From assembly GCA_964450955.1 (NCBI GenBank), contig CAYVFI010000025.1, forward strand, positions 1-64,000: a DNA stretch of 64,000 nucleotides. The letters are read 5' to 3'. Positions within the stretch are counted from its first letter, which is position 1, and each line of letters starts with the position of its first letter. The notes beneath the pieces were generated by a model. It saw only the letters and a list, made by a program, of their open reading frames with translations. It was not told where the DNA came from and made no database searches. This document shows positions 34,935 to 44,284 of this stretch, piece by piece. A program made the position numbers and the translations under genes. The stretch is from CAYNWT01 sp964450955 (GTDB lineage: Bacteria; Planctomycetota; Planctomycetia; Planctomycetales; Planctomycetaceae).

Positions 34935-36560
34935 ATGAAGCTTTCAGTAAGCGGTTTCTTTTTGGTGTTTGTGTTTTGCTTAACCAAATCTGGCGCCACA
35001 CAGGATTCCATAGAGCCTATGGCTCCTCTAGCGCGTGTGAGTTATGGCGGTTTCAGTCCATTCGACGTGCAGGAGTTGGTGTCTGAATTCTCGAATAGGT
35101 TCGGGGTCCGTGCAAATCCGTTAGATCGACAGCTTGACTGGGTTCCAAAATCGGACAGTTATCACGACGGCACATTGCGGTACTGGCGAAGAGAACGGGG
35201 CACAATCGTGGTCCCTTCGCCCACTGGGCGATTGCAGACCATTGACTACTTCCAGCTTCTGCCTGAAGAGACTGCCGCTGATTACCTGCCCAGCAGTGGG
35301 GAATTTGACAACGGGATGCGAATCGTGACGGCCCACGAATTGGCCGCTGGCGTTACCAAGGTCACGGAGACTCATCTGGCGAGAATTCCAAGAAGCAAAG
35401 ATGGGGAGCTTCACATGCTGGATACGCCTTTGATCAGTTCCGCGAAGTACTTCCGCCACGAACGAGATGCGATTTGGGAATCCAACCGCAACAGTTATAG
35501 CCAGATCGAATTACCAGGTCTGGCAGTTCCAAGAGATTCGAAGCCTCAGATTCGCGCCGAATTCGACGTTTCCCGTATCCCGCTTGGACTGCGCAATAGT
35601 TGGACAAAATCGGTCCGTGCGGCAATCGCGACCCGCTTACAAGTGAAAGACGGAGGATCCCCCTTGGACCGAGGGTTGAGAATATTGTCGTCAACTTGGG
35701 GCCTAGCTATCGTGTCTGGCGCATCCACAGGCAAATTCACTGCGGTTGGCGATGGGTCAGCCGCGAATATCGATCTGGAAATAGACTGTCTTCCAAAGAG
35801 CCAACTAGCCGTTGCGATTCTCAACTCAACGGTCCGGTCACGAATCTACAATTTAGTCCGTAAACCTAGCACAGGTGGCGTCTATGTCGGCTTAGAGCTA
35901 CCTGATTGGTGCACAGAATTCGAACGGGTGAAAGTCAATATTGCGCCTTCAACAATGGGGTCAGCCGTACTTGGCTTCGCAGTTCGTGACAGAAAACTCG
36001 ACTTGGGTATTCAGTTTCACAGGGACCCCTCGAGTCACGTATGCGTCGTCACCATGGAAACAGGTAACCCTCACAACGACGCCACAGTTCTTTCTGAACT
36101 CCTCGCCAATTCTAAAGCGGGCTTCCCTCTCCCGCAGCGGCGCGATTGTTTCGCGGCCAAGGGCGCTGTGTGGATCACACTTGGAGCAACTCGCGACGCG
36201 GCTGTTGTGCAAGAGTCCGTTGAGGCTTTCGGCCTGTTGAGGCGGAGCAAGGCTCCGCTACTATGGTGCGACGTTGTGACCCGCGATCTCTTGGATTGCC
36301 ACGACCTCCTCCTGCTTGATCACACTCCGCAACACGTGCTAGTTGGACAAATTGAGAAGATCCAATCTAGCCTTCAGGCAGCGCCGAACGCCATTTCAGA
36401 TCGTTTCAATCTGACAGTGGTCCCAACTGGCACCAAGCTTCGTGGCAAAAGCAAGATTGGAAAAGGGTTTGCCGGAGTCAGTCTATCCGTTATCGCAACA
36501 CTGTTGCAGGAGCGGGCGCGGCGGCAAAAGAAAGATCGACTGGGGCCCGTGCTTAAGTGA
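34935..36560 (+). CDS. Secreted hypothetical protein, 541 aa
   Basis: The ATG immediately follows the previous stop (TAAATG). Signal peptide ~1-22. The mature part looks like alternating beta/alpha segments with weakly repeated DVSRIPLGLRNSW...RAAIATRLQ-like and L..W.A.V...L patterns, of the kind seen in other ~550-aa secreted planctomycete proteins, including in outline the one at 39301. Near the C-terminus is a hydrophobic KIGKGFAGVSLSVIATLLQ stretch before a basic end. Function unknown; last gene of the operon starting at 32048. Confidence 0.65.
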   Translation: MKLSVSGFFLVFVFCLTKSGATQDSIEPMAPLARVSYGGFSPFDVQELVSEFSNRFGVRANPLDRQLDWVPKSDSYHDGTLRYWRRERGTIVVPSPTGRLQTIDYFQLLPEETAADYLPSSGEFDNGMRIVTAHELAAGVTKVTETHLARIPRSKDGELHMLDTPLISSAKYFRHERDAIWESNRNSYSQIELPGLAVPRDSKPQIRAEFDVSRIPLGLRNSWTKSVRAAIATRLQVKDGGSPLDRGLRILSSTWGLAIVSGASTGKFTAVGDGSAANIDLEIDCLPKSQLAVAILNSTVRSRIYNLVRKPSTGGVYVGLELPDWCTEFERVKVNIAPSTMGSAVLGFAVRDRKLDLGIQFHRDPSSHVCVVTMETGNPHNDATVLSELLANSKAGFPLPQRRDCFAAKGAVWITLGATRDAAVVQESVEAFGLLRRSKAPLLWCDVVTRDLLDCHDLLLLDHTPQHVLVGQIEKIQSSLQAAPNAISDRFNLTVVPTGTKLRGKSKIGKGFAGVSLSVIATLLQERARRQKKDRLGPVLK

Positions 36561-36589
36561 CCTCGAACCGACCCTCCGACGGCTTGACG

Positions 36590-37181
36590 ATATTCCTGAA
36601 GGGTAAGAGTGATTGCAGCCTGTACCTGCCTGACGGAGATATTGTGCTCCGGCGATACGTCGTGAGTGCGGCGGAACTCGCGGGTGAGATTGGCGTGTGC
36701 GGCGTATGTTGATTTGAATCCGATCCGAGCGGCGATGGCGGAGTCGATTGAGGAAAGTGATTTCACGTCGGCTCAGAAACGGGCGGCCGGATTGAAGAGT
36801 CGGGTTGGTTCGGGCACCGCTAAGGGTACGGGGGTTTTAAGAGCCGGGCAGGCAGGACAGCCACATTCGGGAGGCTCGATGGGTTCCGATGATGGCCGTG
36901 AGGAGCGTCGCTGTTCGACGGCAGTTGGAAAGAACCACGAGCCGCTGGACTGGACGGCTCGGGTGACTCGGTCGGACAAACGCGGTTCGACGCCGAAGGA
37001 ACTGGCTGCTGTTTTTGTCCGGCTGGGGATTTCGGAGTCGGTGTGGTTGGGACTGGTGCAGAATTTTGGTCGGCTGTTTAGCGTGGTGGCCGGACAACCG
37101 CAGCGGGTAGATGAGATCCGATCGAAAACCAAAGAGCGACGTTATCACTTGCGGAAGGACGCTCGGGAATTAATGGCCTGA
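36590..37181 (+). pseudogene. C-terminal remnant of a REP-type (Y1) transposase
   Basis: The frame from about 36666 contains ACAAYVDLNPIRAAMAESIE, the hallmark that follows the catalytic HUH/Tyr domain in planctomycete REP-associated transposases, then DFTSAQKR, EPLDWTARVTRSDKRGSTPKELA, and VQNFGRLFSVVAGQ. The N-terminal half with the HUH motif and catalytic Tyr is absent. So only the last ~170 residues survive. It may once have mobilised the palindromic repeats in this window. Confidence 0.78.
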
Positions 37182-37538
37182 GCTGGTTCGATGTGGCCAC
37201 CAACGACAATGGGCCATCCATCTGCTGACTGTTTGGTTCGAGAAGTAGGTCCGGTGGCTAGGGGGAAGCGATCAGTGTGCGGCGGAGTCGGGAGATGTTT
37301 GGGTAGGCTTTGATCGGCCGCCAGTTGCTTCGCAACTGCCCTCTCCGGGCCTGAGAGCCCGACTCTCCCGCGAGCGGGAGAGTGACTGGTGCTGTTGTTT
37401 TGCGTCGGAAATCGGTGGGCTGGTACGACGATGTTTTCTGATACTATGGACTGTGGACTTTCGCGTTAGCCTTCGGCACTATTAATGTCCGATAGTTTAC
37501 TCCTGGATTCTTAGTATCAAACACTGCGAGGCCACCTG
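37182..37538. repeat. Gene-free stretch with dispersed GC-rich repeat, copy 2
   Basis: 37339-37388 carries GGGCCTGAGAGCCCGA flanked by CTCTCC and CTCTCCCGC-GAGCGGGAGAG, an inverted relative of 11285-11336. Just before it is a CAGTTGC-TTC-GCAACTG hairpin (37322-37338). No gene seen; the promoter of the DUF1573 gene is presumably near 37440-37520. Confidence 0.55.
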
Positions 37539-38636
37539 ATGTCGCGAACTCTTCTCGGACTGGTCTTGGTTACCGTAGCTGGGTCAGCCCATGCTGAAGC
37601 CCAACGAACAAGCAGTAGGCTGCTTGTGGCTCGGGACAAGTCGGCCGATTGGGCGACGGGACTGTTCGACACGACGTCCGTCGATTTCGGCGTGGTCGCG
37701 ACAGGTTCTGAGGTGAAGAAACTCATCCGAGTGCGTAATAGTCTCAAGGAGCCCATTCATATTGACAGAGTCGCGACGACTTGTGTGTGTTCGGGGGTAT
37801 CGGCGTCGAAGAAACGACTCGAGCCGGGCGAGGAAGCCATCATCACAGTCACGATGAACACGCGGGAGTTCAAACGGCGGAAGGATGCGAATGTCATAGT
37901 GACCTTCGATGCTCCAAAGCCCGCGAGGGTTGTGATTCCGGTTACGGCCTACATTCGAGCTGACGTTGTGTTCGAGCCTGGCTTGGTTAAGTTTGGATCT
38001 ATCCCTCACGCCAAAGCGGCTTCGCGAACGATTCGGGTGACGCATACTGGCCGCACTGACTGGAGTATTCGCAAGCTGATTGTTAACAACAAGGCGATTG
38101 AGGCATCATTCAAAGAAGCAGGCCGGTCGGGCAATCGGATCGATTACACTTTGGATGTGCAACTGCGTCCTGACACTCGTATCGGCTCACTGCGTACGTT
38201 GATCACAATCGTGACTAATGATCAAAACAAGCCTGAGATGCCGATTCTGGTTGAGGCGATGATCGAGCCGGAGTTTGTTGTGACACCTGGAATTGTCGCC
38301 CTGAATCGGGTTCTGCCAGGATCGAAACAAGGGCGGCGACTGGTTGTCAGAAACACTCATCAGGAACCGATCGAGATCGAGCGAATCTCACCAGCCGGAA
38401 CTGTGAACTATCAGGGGTCGCCCGATAAGAAACACATTCAGGCTGTGCAGGTGACGATTACAGCCCCGAGGAAGCTGGGGCGATTCGTCAGGCAATACGA
38501 GATCTATCTCAAGGGTCGAGAGAAGCCTGTGAAGTTTGAGGTTAGCGGTCCTTTTCACCCTTTCGATGGGCCTGCCTGGCTTTACAGTCGGATTCTAAGA
38601 TTTATCATATGTTCACGGATTTTACTTCTTTCTTGA
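37539..38636 (+). CDS. DUF1573 secreted protein
   Basis: 365 aa with a signal peptide (~1-20, ending SAHAEA). DUF1573 is seen as FDTTSVDFGVVATGSEVKKLIRVRNSLKEPIHIDRVATTCVCSG, with the conserved CXC (Cys-Val-Cys). Two further Ig-like beta-sandwich repeats follow (from FEPGLVKFGSIPHAKAASR and FVVTPGIVALNRVLPGSKQ). Likely periplasmic or surface-exposed. The C-terminal ~20 residues are hydrophobic and basic (YSRILRFIICSRILLLS) and may be an anchor. Followed 12 nt later by the next gene. Confidence 0.82.
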   Translation: MSRTLLGLVLVTVAGSAHAEAQRTSSRLLVARDKSADWATGLFDTTSVDFGVVATGSEVKKLIRVRNSLKEPIHIDRVATTCVCSGVSASKKRLEPGEEAIITVTMNTREFKRRKDANVIVTFDAPKPARVVIPVTAYIRADVVFEPGLVKFGSIPHAKAASRTIRVTHTGRTDWSIRKLIVNNKAIEASFKEAGRSGNRIDYTLDVQLRPDTRIGSLRTLITIVTNDQNKPEMPILVEAMIEPEFVVTPGIVALNRVLPGSKQGRRLVVRNTHQEPIEIERISPAGTVNYQGSPDKKHIQAVQVTITAPRKLGRFVRQYEIYLKGREKPVKFEVSGPFHPFDGPAWLYSRILRFIICSRILLLS

Positions 38637-38648
38637 GGATGTCTAACT

Positions 38649-39215
38649 ATGACGAAGTTTATTATTGGCTTGAGTTCGATGGTTCTGGGTCTCGGGCTCG
38701 TCACTGGTCAAGAGACACCACCGGTTGGAAGTGGTGGTGCAGGTGGTGCAGGTGGTGCAGGTGGAGTTCCGCCGAGCTTCGATGGATCTGTCGACGAGCT
38801 TTGGATTCAAGAGCTCCGTCCGGATCCTGCAGATCCGCTTAACCGATGGGGTGCGAAAGGGTGGGGCATCTTCTCAGGCTCCGTCGATGCCGGTTTTCCA
38901 AACGCAGTGGAATTCCACTACGCCGTTGGGCTCCTGCGACGAGACTGGAACGGGATCGCGTGGACCTTTCAAGGGCAAGGTGATACGGTCGACCAAAGAA
39001 CAGTCGCTCCCGGCGACGACTTCGTCGCGGATTTGTCCCATGGATGGAAGTACGGGCAAAACAACCAAAAGTGGATTGGGACTGGGATGATCTACACGCT
39101 TGAGTGGGATCCAGTGCTGGCGACCTTCATGCTTGCGATTCTGGACCAAGACCAGACCGACGTAGAAGTTGTCGGCTCTCAAGACGATGACAGTGATGAC
39201 GACGGCGGTTGGTAA
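38649..39215 (+). CDS. Secreted protein with Gly-rich linker, 188 aa
   Basis: Signal peptide (~1-20) then a GAGGAGGAGG run encoded by near-exact 9-nt GGTGCAGGT repeats (38731-38763). The mature core has many Trp residues (LWIQELRP, NRWGAKGWGIF, WTFQGQGD, HGWKYGQNNQKWIGTG) and an acidic DDDSDDDGGW tail. Unrecognised. Spaced 12 nt from the DUF1573 gene and 85 nt before the 557-aa gene, so probably one operon. It parallels the Gly-rich protein ahead of the 32-36 kb operon. Confidence 0.65.
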   Translation: MTKFIIGLSSMVLGLGLVTGQETPPVGSGGAGGAGGAGGVPPSFDGSVDELWIQELRPDPADPLNRWGAKGWGIFSGSVDAGFPNAVEFHYAVGLLRRDWNGIAWTFQGQGDTVDQRTVAPGDDFVADLSHGWKYGQNNQKWIGTGMIYTLEWDPVLATFMLAILDQDQTDVEVVGSQDDDSDDDGGW

Positions 39216-39300
39216 TGACGGCGGGGCTCGGCCTCATGCTTGAGGCCGGGTCTCCGGCTTTTCACGAACGCACGATACGAATTCGAGTGGATTGGTTGCC

Positions 39301-40974
39301 ATGTTTTCAGTTCTTTGTTGCATATCTGTGCTTGCACCCAGCGAGCCTTTCCTGTTCTCAGTTGACTCCCGCGACATGGATCCGAAGTACCAAGCGTACG
39401 TCACTGAGTTATTGGATCATTTCGATGTGCGAAACGAACTAACCCCTGCGCAGATATCGCACCTCACACGTACCCCCTTCTACGAGCTGCCAAATCGAGA
39501 TATGGAGGACTTTTCTACAACGGGTGTCATCAACTTCATAACACGGCAGGGTATCCTGTCAACGGCCCGAGTTTGGACAGTCCCCAATAAGGAAGGGTTT
39601 GATGATTTTATGGCCGGTCAAGCACAGCGACTCGAGGGGGAAATTAGTGGGAACAATAGAGTCACCATAACCCGTAGGGGCGACTTTAAGCTGAATCCAA
39701 AGTTGAAGCACGTGTATGCACGGTACGAAGACGGAGTATTCTCGTTTGGCAACGATCCTGCGCTTCTTGAGGTCTCTCTTATCAGCGTCGCAAAGTGGAT
39801 CCGGAGAGCGAGCGGTTGCTACACCTACAAAGTCTGGAATTTGGGGGCTGTCCCGGAGGCGTACCGAGATCAGATTATCGCTGAGGTTCGATCTCAGGCT
39901 TTGCCTGCACTTCAACAGCGTGATGGTGAAGACGAGACGAACGCGGCGCGACGAACGGCGGACGGCCTTGCAATGCTGCGGCTCGTCGAATCGATTTTCA
40001 ACGAACTGGATACGGTTACTGTCTGGAGCAACTGGCCACTCGTGGGCCAATCAAGGTTTCAGCTCCGTGCTGAGGTTGTGGCGAAGAAAAACTCTTGGCT
40101 GGCTGGCGTGATGGGTAGGCTTGGGGCGTTACAACCGCCAAGGACGGATGAGTCCGTCAAAGCTATGTTTACATGTAGGGTCGGCATGGCGTTTCCAAGC
40201 GAAGTCAGAAGCACTGCGCTTTACGCGATCAATTTCCTGCCTTCAACGATGCTTCGAGACGGCTTGCACGCGGCTATTGGATCAGGAGCGGTCGGGCTAG
40301 ACTCAACGCTGGTCGAAGGTGAAGGAGGCGCAGAGATCCAAGGGGATATCACATACGAAGGGATTCGCCTGCCCCAAGTCCCTAAGTCAGTGAAGGCGAT
40401 CACCACCAACGATGAATTGACCGTGCCCATAGACCAATTTCCACTATTCTCGAAGTTTGAAGGGTACTCTCTTTCCAGCTCGCTTGAGGGGAATACGATG
40501 AGCTTTCGACTGGGCAAAGGAGCGACTTCAAGTCGCCGTCCATCATTGGAGAGGCCCAGCCCTCTCGCGCGCCGTAGCGATATCGCGCGGTTAGACCTTG
40601 ATCTGTCCGTGGTCGCGGATAAGGGCCGAAAGTTGATTGCCATCATCCAAAGGCTTGAGGAAGTTGCGGATGACCTAACGTTCGCGGAGTACCGCAAGCG
40701 AGTGGCAAAGAGCATAAGCGGCCTGACCTCAGCTCAGAAAGAAGCGTTCTTGGTCCAGAGACCTGAGTTCCGGGTCGGGACTGAACCACCAAACCCCTTT
40801 CGGTCGCTATCGGGCAAGCTGTCGTCCGACGGGGACCTGCGTCTATCCGCACGCGTCACGGCAACGCCCGGCCGCTTGACCGCAAGACTCACGATGGGAC
40901 GCGATCTTCATAGGCTTTTCCTCGCAAGAAGACTGGTAACCGGAGCTCGACTGAAACCGAGATCCGGTCAGTGA
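39301..40974 (+). CDS. Secreted hypothetical protein, 557 aa
   Basis: From ATG 39301; a TTG 9 nt upstream is possible. A short hydrophobic start (MFSVLCCISVLAPSEP) acts as a signal. No family recognised. Segments such as RTDESVKAMFTCRVGMAFP and FQLRAEVVAKKN suggest beta-barrel or beta-sandwich strands, and overall size and pattern resemble the 541-aa protein at 34935. A Ser/Arg-rich linker (~405-430) precedes a helical region (LIAIIQRLEEVADDLTFAEYRK). Confidence 0.6.
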   Translation: MFSVLCCISVLAPSEPFLFSVDSRDMDPKYQAYVTELLDHFDVRNELTPAQISHLTRTPFYELPNRDMEDFSTTGVINFITRQGILSTARVWTVPNKEGFDDFMAGQAQRLEGEISGNNRVTITRRGDFKLNPKLKHVYARYEDGVFSFGNDPALLEVSLISVAKWIRRASGCYTYKVWNLGAVPEAYRDQIIAEVRSQALPALQQRDGEDETNAARRTADGLAMLRLVESIFNELDTVTVWSNWPLVGQSRFQLRAEVVAKKNSWLAGVMGRLGALQPPRTDESVKAMFTCRVGMAFPSEVRSTALYAINFLPSTMLRDGLHAAIGSGAVGLDSTLVEGEGGAEIQGDITYEGIRLPQVPKSVKAITTNDELTVPIDQFPLFSKFEGYSLSSSLEGNTMSFRLGKGATSSRRPSLERPSPLARRSDIARLDLDLSVVADKGRKLIAIIQRLEEVADDLTFAEYRKRVAKSISGLTSAQKEAFLVQRPEFRVGTEPPNPFRSLSGKLSSDGDLRLSARVTATPGRLTARLTMGRDLHRLFLARRLVTGARLKPRSGQ

Positions 40975-41116
40975 TCGGGAATGCGGTCAATTGCTTGTGT
41001 GTACACTGTTCGTCGCCCTCATGAATCCAGAGCCAAAACAGACGCTCAATGATTTGACAGCTTTCCATCACGTAGACCTAATACGGTCTACGTGCCACAA
41101 AGGAAAGCAGCTCGAA

Positions 41117-43060
41117 ATGACAGACTCCATCGAATCAGTTCTTCAGGAAAACCGCAAGTTCCCGCCCTCGGCTGAGTTTTCGGCGGACGCTCACATCTCG
41201 TCGGAGAAGCAGTACCAAGAGATGTGGCAGAAGGCCAAGGATGATCCGGCTGCGTTTTGGGGTGAGATGGCGGAGAACCTGGATTGGTTCAAGAAGTGGG
41301 GCTCGGTGCTGGACGGCGATATGCCCAACACCAAATGGTTCCAGGGCGGGAAGATTAACGCGTCGTATCAGTGCCTGGACCGGCATGTGGATTCGTGGCG
41401 GAAGAACAAGGCCGCGATCATCTGGGAAGGCGAACCGGGTGACACGCGGGTGCTGACGTTTCAGGATCTGCATCGCGAGGTCTGCAAGTTTGCCAACGTG
41501 CTGAAGGGGCTGGGCGTTGAGACGGGTGATCGTGTCACCATCTACATGCCGATGGTTCCGGAACTCGCGATCGCGATGCTCGCGTGTGCTCGGCTGGGTG
41601 CGGTTCATTCCATCATTTTCGGTGGCTTCAGTGCCGATGCTGTGGCCGATCGAAACAATGATGCTCAGGCGAAGCTGGTCATCACGGCGGACGGCGGGTG
41701 GCGTCGAGGTAAAGAGGTTCCGCTGAAGGCTGCGGTCGATGCGAGCCTTGAGAAGTCTCCGTCCGTGCAGAAGGTTGTTGTGGTTCAGCGAACTGGTGGC
41801 GATGTCACGATGGTTCCCGATCGCGACTACTGGTGGCACGAACTGATGTCGGACGCGTCGGCGGATTGCCCGGCGGAGGAACTCGACAGCGAGCACCCAT
41901 TGTTCATCCTCTACACGTCCGGCAGTACCGGGAAGCCGAAGGGTGTGCTGCACACGACGGCCGGTTACATGCTGGGCACGACGATGACGTCGCGGTGGGT
42001 GTTCGACCTGAAGGACACGGACACGTACTGGTGCACGGCGGACATCGGATGGATTACGGGGCACAGTTACATCTGCTACGGCCCGCTGTCGAACGGGGCG
42101 ACGACGCTGATGTACGAGGGGGCTCCGAACTGGCCGGACGAAGGTCGGTTCTGGGAGATCGTTGAGAAGTACAAGGTCAACATTTTCTACACGGCTCCGA
42201 CGGCCATCCGAGCGTTCATTAAGTGGGGCGATCAGTGGCCGGAGAAGTACGACTTGTCGAGCCTGCGACTACTCGGGACGGTGGGCGAACCGATTAACCC
42301 GGAAGCGTGGATGTGGTACCACGAGAAGATCGGTGCTGAGCGGTGTCCGATTGTGGATACGTGGTGGCAGACGGAAACTGGCGGCATCATGCTCAGTCCC
42401 CTGCCCGGCGTGACGGCGACCAAACCTGGCAGTTGCACGAAACCGCTGCCCGGCGTGGTTCCCGCGATCGTCACGAAGGACGGCGAGGAACTCGGTGCGA
42501 ACCAGGGTGGCCTGCTCGTGATGAAGCAACCGTGGCCGCACATGCTGCGAACTCTGTACGGCGACCACGACCGGTTCCTTGAGGTGTACTTCAGCGAAAT
42601 CGAAGGCCGCTACTTCGCCGGCGATGGTGCTCGAGTTGACGAAGACGGCTACGTCTGGGTGATGGGCCGCGTGGACGACGTGCTAAACGTTTCCGGTCAC
42701 CGCCTGAGCACCATGGAAGTCGAGAGCGCCCTGGTTTCTCACGAATCCGTTGCGGAAGCGGCTGTTGTTGGGTTCCCTCACGACCTGAAGGGTGAAGGCA
42801 TCTGCTGCTTTGTGACTCTGAAGCAAGGCGATGGAACCGACGAGGACAAGGCGACGTTAAAGCAACACGTCCGCGATCAAATTGGAGCCATCGCAACACC
42901 GGATCAAATCCGGTTCGCCGCGGCTCTGCCGAAGACTCGTAGCGGCAAGATTATGCGACGTCTGCTGCGAGACATCGCCGCCGGACGCGAGCAAGCGGGC
43001 GATACTTCAACGCTCGAGGATTACACGGTGCTGGCGAAGCTTCGCGAAAGCGACGAGTAG
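41117..43060 (+). CDS. acs: Acetyl-CoA synthetase (AMP-forming)
   Basis: Makes acetyl-CoA from acetate, ATP and CoA. 647 aa, the normal length, from ATG 41117 with AGGAAAG upstream; an earlier in-frame ATG adds 42 unrelated residues. ILYTSGSTGKPKGVLHTT is the P-loop-like A3 motif, WWQTETGGIM is A5, YFAGDGARVDEDGYVWVMGRVDDVLNVSGHR includes the hinge Asp and A8, and KTRSGKIMRR carries the acetylatable lysine (second Lys). Complete and highly conserved. The codon use is GC-rich, like core genes. Confidence 0.97.
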   Translation: MTDSIESVLQENRKFPPSAEFSADAHISSEKQYQEMWQKAKDDPAAFWGEMAENLDWFKKWGSVLDGDMPNTKWFQGGKINASYQCLDRHVDSWRKNKAAIIWEGEPGDTRVLTFQDLHREVCKFANVLKGLGVETGDRVTIYMPMVPELAIAMLACARLGAVHSIIFGGFSADAVADRNNDAQAKLVITADGGWRRGKEVPLKAAVDASLEKSPSVQKVVVVQRTGGDVTMVPDRDYWWHELMSDASADCPAEELDSEHPLFILYTSGSTGKPKGVLHTTAGYMLGTTMTSRWVFDLKDTDTYWCTADIGWITGHSYICYGPLSNGATTLMYEGAPNWPDEGRFWEIVEKYKVNIFYTAPTAIRAFIKWGDQWPEKYDLSSLRLLGTVGEPINPEAWMWYHEKIGAERCPIVDTWWQTETGGIMLSPLPGVTATKPGSCTKPLPGVVPAIVTKDGEELGANQGGLLVMKQPWPHMLRTLYGDHDRFLEVYFSEIEGRYFAGDGARVDEDGYVWVMGRVDDVLNVSGHRLSTMEVESALVSHESVAEAAVVGFPHDLKGEGICCFVTLKQGDGTDEDKATLKQHVRDQIGAIATPDQIRFAAALPKTRSGKIMRRLLRDIAAGREQAGDTSTLEDYTVLAKLRESDE

Positions 43061-43077
43061 CTCCGCCCAACGGACCC

Positions 43078-43188
43078 CCACCGGGTTTACCCCGGTGGTT
43101 CATTGGCCTCTGCGCTACCTGATGTCGGTGCCGCCATCGTCGGTTCGTAGCGCAAAGGCCAGCAAGCCACCGGGATAAACCCGGTGGG
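43078..43188. repeat. Nested inverted repeat after acs (CCACCGGGTTTA arms)
   Basis: CCACCGGGTTTACCCCGGTGG (21 bp, itself palindromic; bases 43078-43098) is mirrored by the similar 43167-43188. Inside, GGCCTCTGCGCTAC and GTAGCGCAAAGGCC are also inverted. The 110-nt block could fold into a long hairpin and may act as the acs terminator. Confidence 0.75.
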
Positions 43189-43234
43189 TTTGTGCCGCGG
43201 GCGAGTCAGTCCTCCGGCTAACCCGAATGTCGCC

Positions 43235-43310
43235 TGCTGAGGCCCTCAGCGGTTCGCCGCAAGCGGCGACGAACGCTTGCAAGCCGACTGAGGGCCTCAG
43301 TCGGCTACAT
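43235..43310. repeat. 76-bp repeat, copy 1
   Basis: Begins TGCTGAGGCCCTCAGC and ends GACTGAGGGCCTCAGTCGGC-TACAT; it contains internal GCCGCAAGCGGC and palindromic ends. Copy 2 at 43516-43591 differs in only a few bases and one or two small indels. Confidence 0.85.
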
Positions 43311-43390
43311 GGGTGGCACATTCGCCCGGACAAAGAAGTAGGCCGGACCCAGCGAAGCGCAGTTCCGGCAGCCATGTGAGTTCTTGTTTC

Positions 43391-43466
43391 GGACAGGATT
43401 TACAGGATGGACATGATGAATCAGAAGCCGGAACGCAAATCATGTTCATCATGTAGATCCTGTCTG
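43391..43466. repeat. Imperfect inverted repeat GGACAGGATTTACAGGATGG
   Basis: GACAGGATTTACAGGAT and the GACATGATGAA that follows are mirrored by TTCATCATGTAGATCCTGTC at 43445-43464. It lies between the two 76-bp copies. Confidence 0.6.
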
Positions 43467-43515
43467 AAAACCAACCGAACTGGCGGAGCGGCGATCCGGC
43501 CTGCGAAACGTAGGC

Positions 43516-43591
43516 TGCTGAGGCCCTCAGCAGGCTCGCCGCAAGCGGCGACGAACGCTTGCAAGCCGACTGAGGGCCTCAGTCGGCGACA
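43516..43591. repeat. 76-bp repeat, copy 2
   Basis: Same sequence as 43235-43310 apart from a few changes, in the same orientation. Together with the other repeats it fills the gene-free 43061-43632 interval. Confidence 0.85.
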
Positions 43592-43632
43592 TACTTGGGA
43601 CGACATGCAGATCAGACGAATGCCTTTCGGGT

Positions 43633-44088
43633 CTACTGGCGACTCATGAGCACTTTGACTGTGTAGCCGCCTTTGAGGTCTTCGCCATCGTAGTACAGCC
43701 AGTCTTCTGCCTCGTCGCGTTTGACATCCAGGGTGTCGCCCATAGCGATGTTATGCACGTTGACTGGTTCGTTGCCTAGCTCGCCGGTGAAGATTCCGTC
43801 TTTGTAGGTGACGTTGATGATCCACATGTGTTCGACTTCGTCACCGTCGGTGTGAGCATACTTCACGCTGAAGTTCGATTGGTTCTCCGTGGGACTCTGA
43901 AGTGCCTTGATGAAGTCGTCAAGGCTCGCCCGGGCTGCTGTTTCGGCGGCGGCCATCTCAGCATCGTCGCCCGCAACCATTGTGACGGGATCGCTGGCTG
44001 GGCCGACAACATCACCGGGGACATACTCCGGTTCTTGCTGGCATCCGGTTAGCACCAGAAGACAGACTACAAGTGAGAGATTGCGCAC
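43633..44088 (-). CDS. DUF2314 lipoprotein
   Basis: 151 aa. Signal peptide with lipobox LTGC (Cys ~16), so probably membrane-anchored in the periplasm. The core FSVKYAHTDGDEVEHMWIINVTYKDGIFTGELGNEPVNV and EAEDWLYYDGEDLKGGYTV matches DUF2314 (EH.W and G.L.N.P motifs), a small family of unknown function. It is divergent from the sulfite-oxidase-like gene (196 nt between starts). Confidence 0.82.
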   Translation of the reverse strand: MRNLSLVVCLLVLTGCQQEPEYVPGDVVGPASDPVTMVAGDDAEMAAAETAARASLDDFIKALQSPTENQSNFSVKYAHTDGDEVEHMWIINVTYKDGIFTGELGNEPVNVHNIAMGDTLDVKRDEAEDWLYYDGEDLKGGYTVKVLMSRQ

Positions 44089-44284
44089 CGATTCACCTAT
44101 TGGACGTCGTTTTTAAGTTGAAAGCCGTATCATGAATCCGGCTGGTAGCACTGCCTTACTTATACTGATCGGCCAACGTCAAAGCGAACGTGGTCGTGCC
44201 AGCGAGTGATCTATGGCTCAGCCGTTGAAGGGTTTGGCACAATCTGCGATGAATAGGTGTCACAGATGCCTTGAAAGAACACCT

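Noticed and set aside
36374..36766. 130-aa minus frame
   Set aside because: Overlaps the end of the 541-aa gene and the transposase remnant antisense; no domain.
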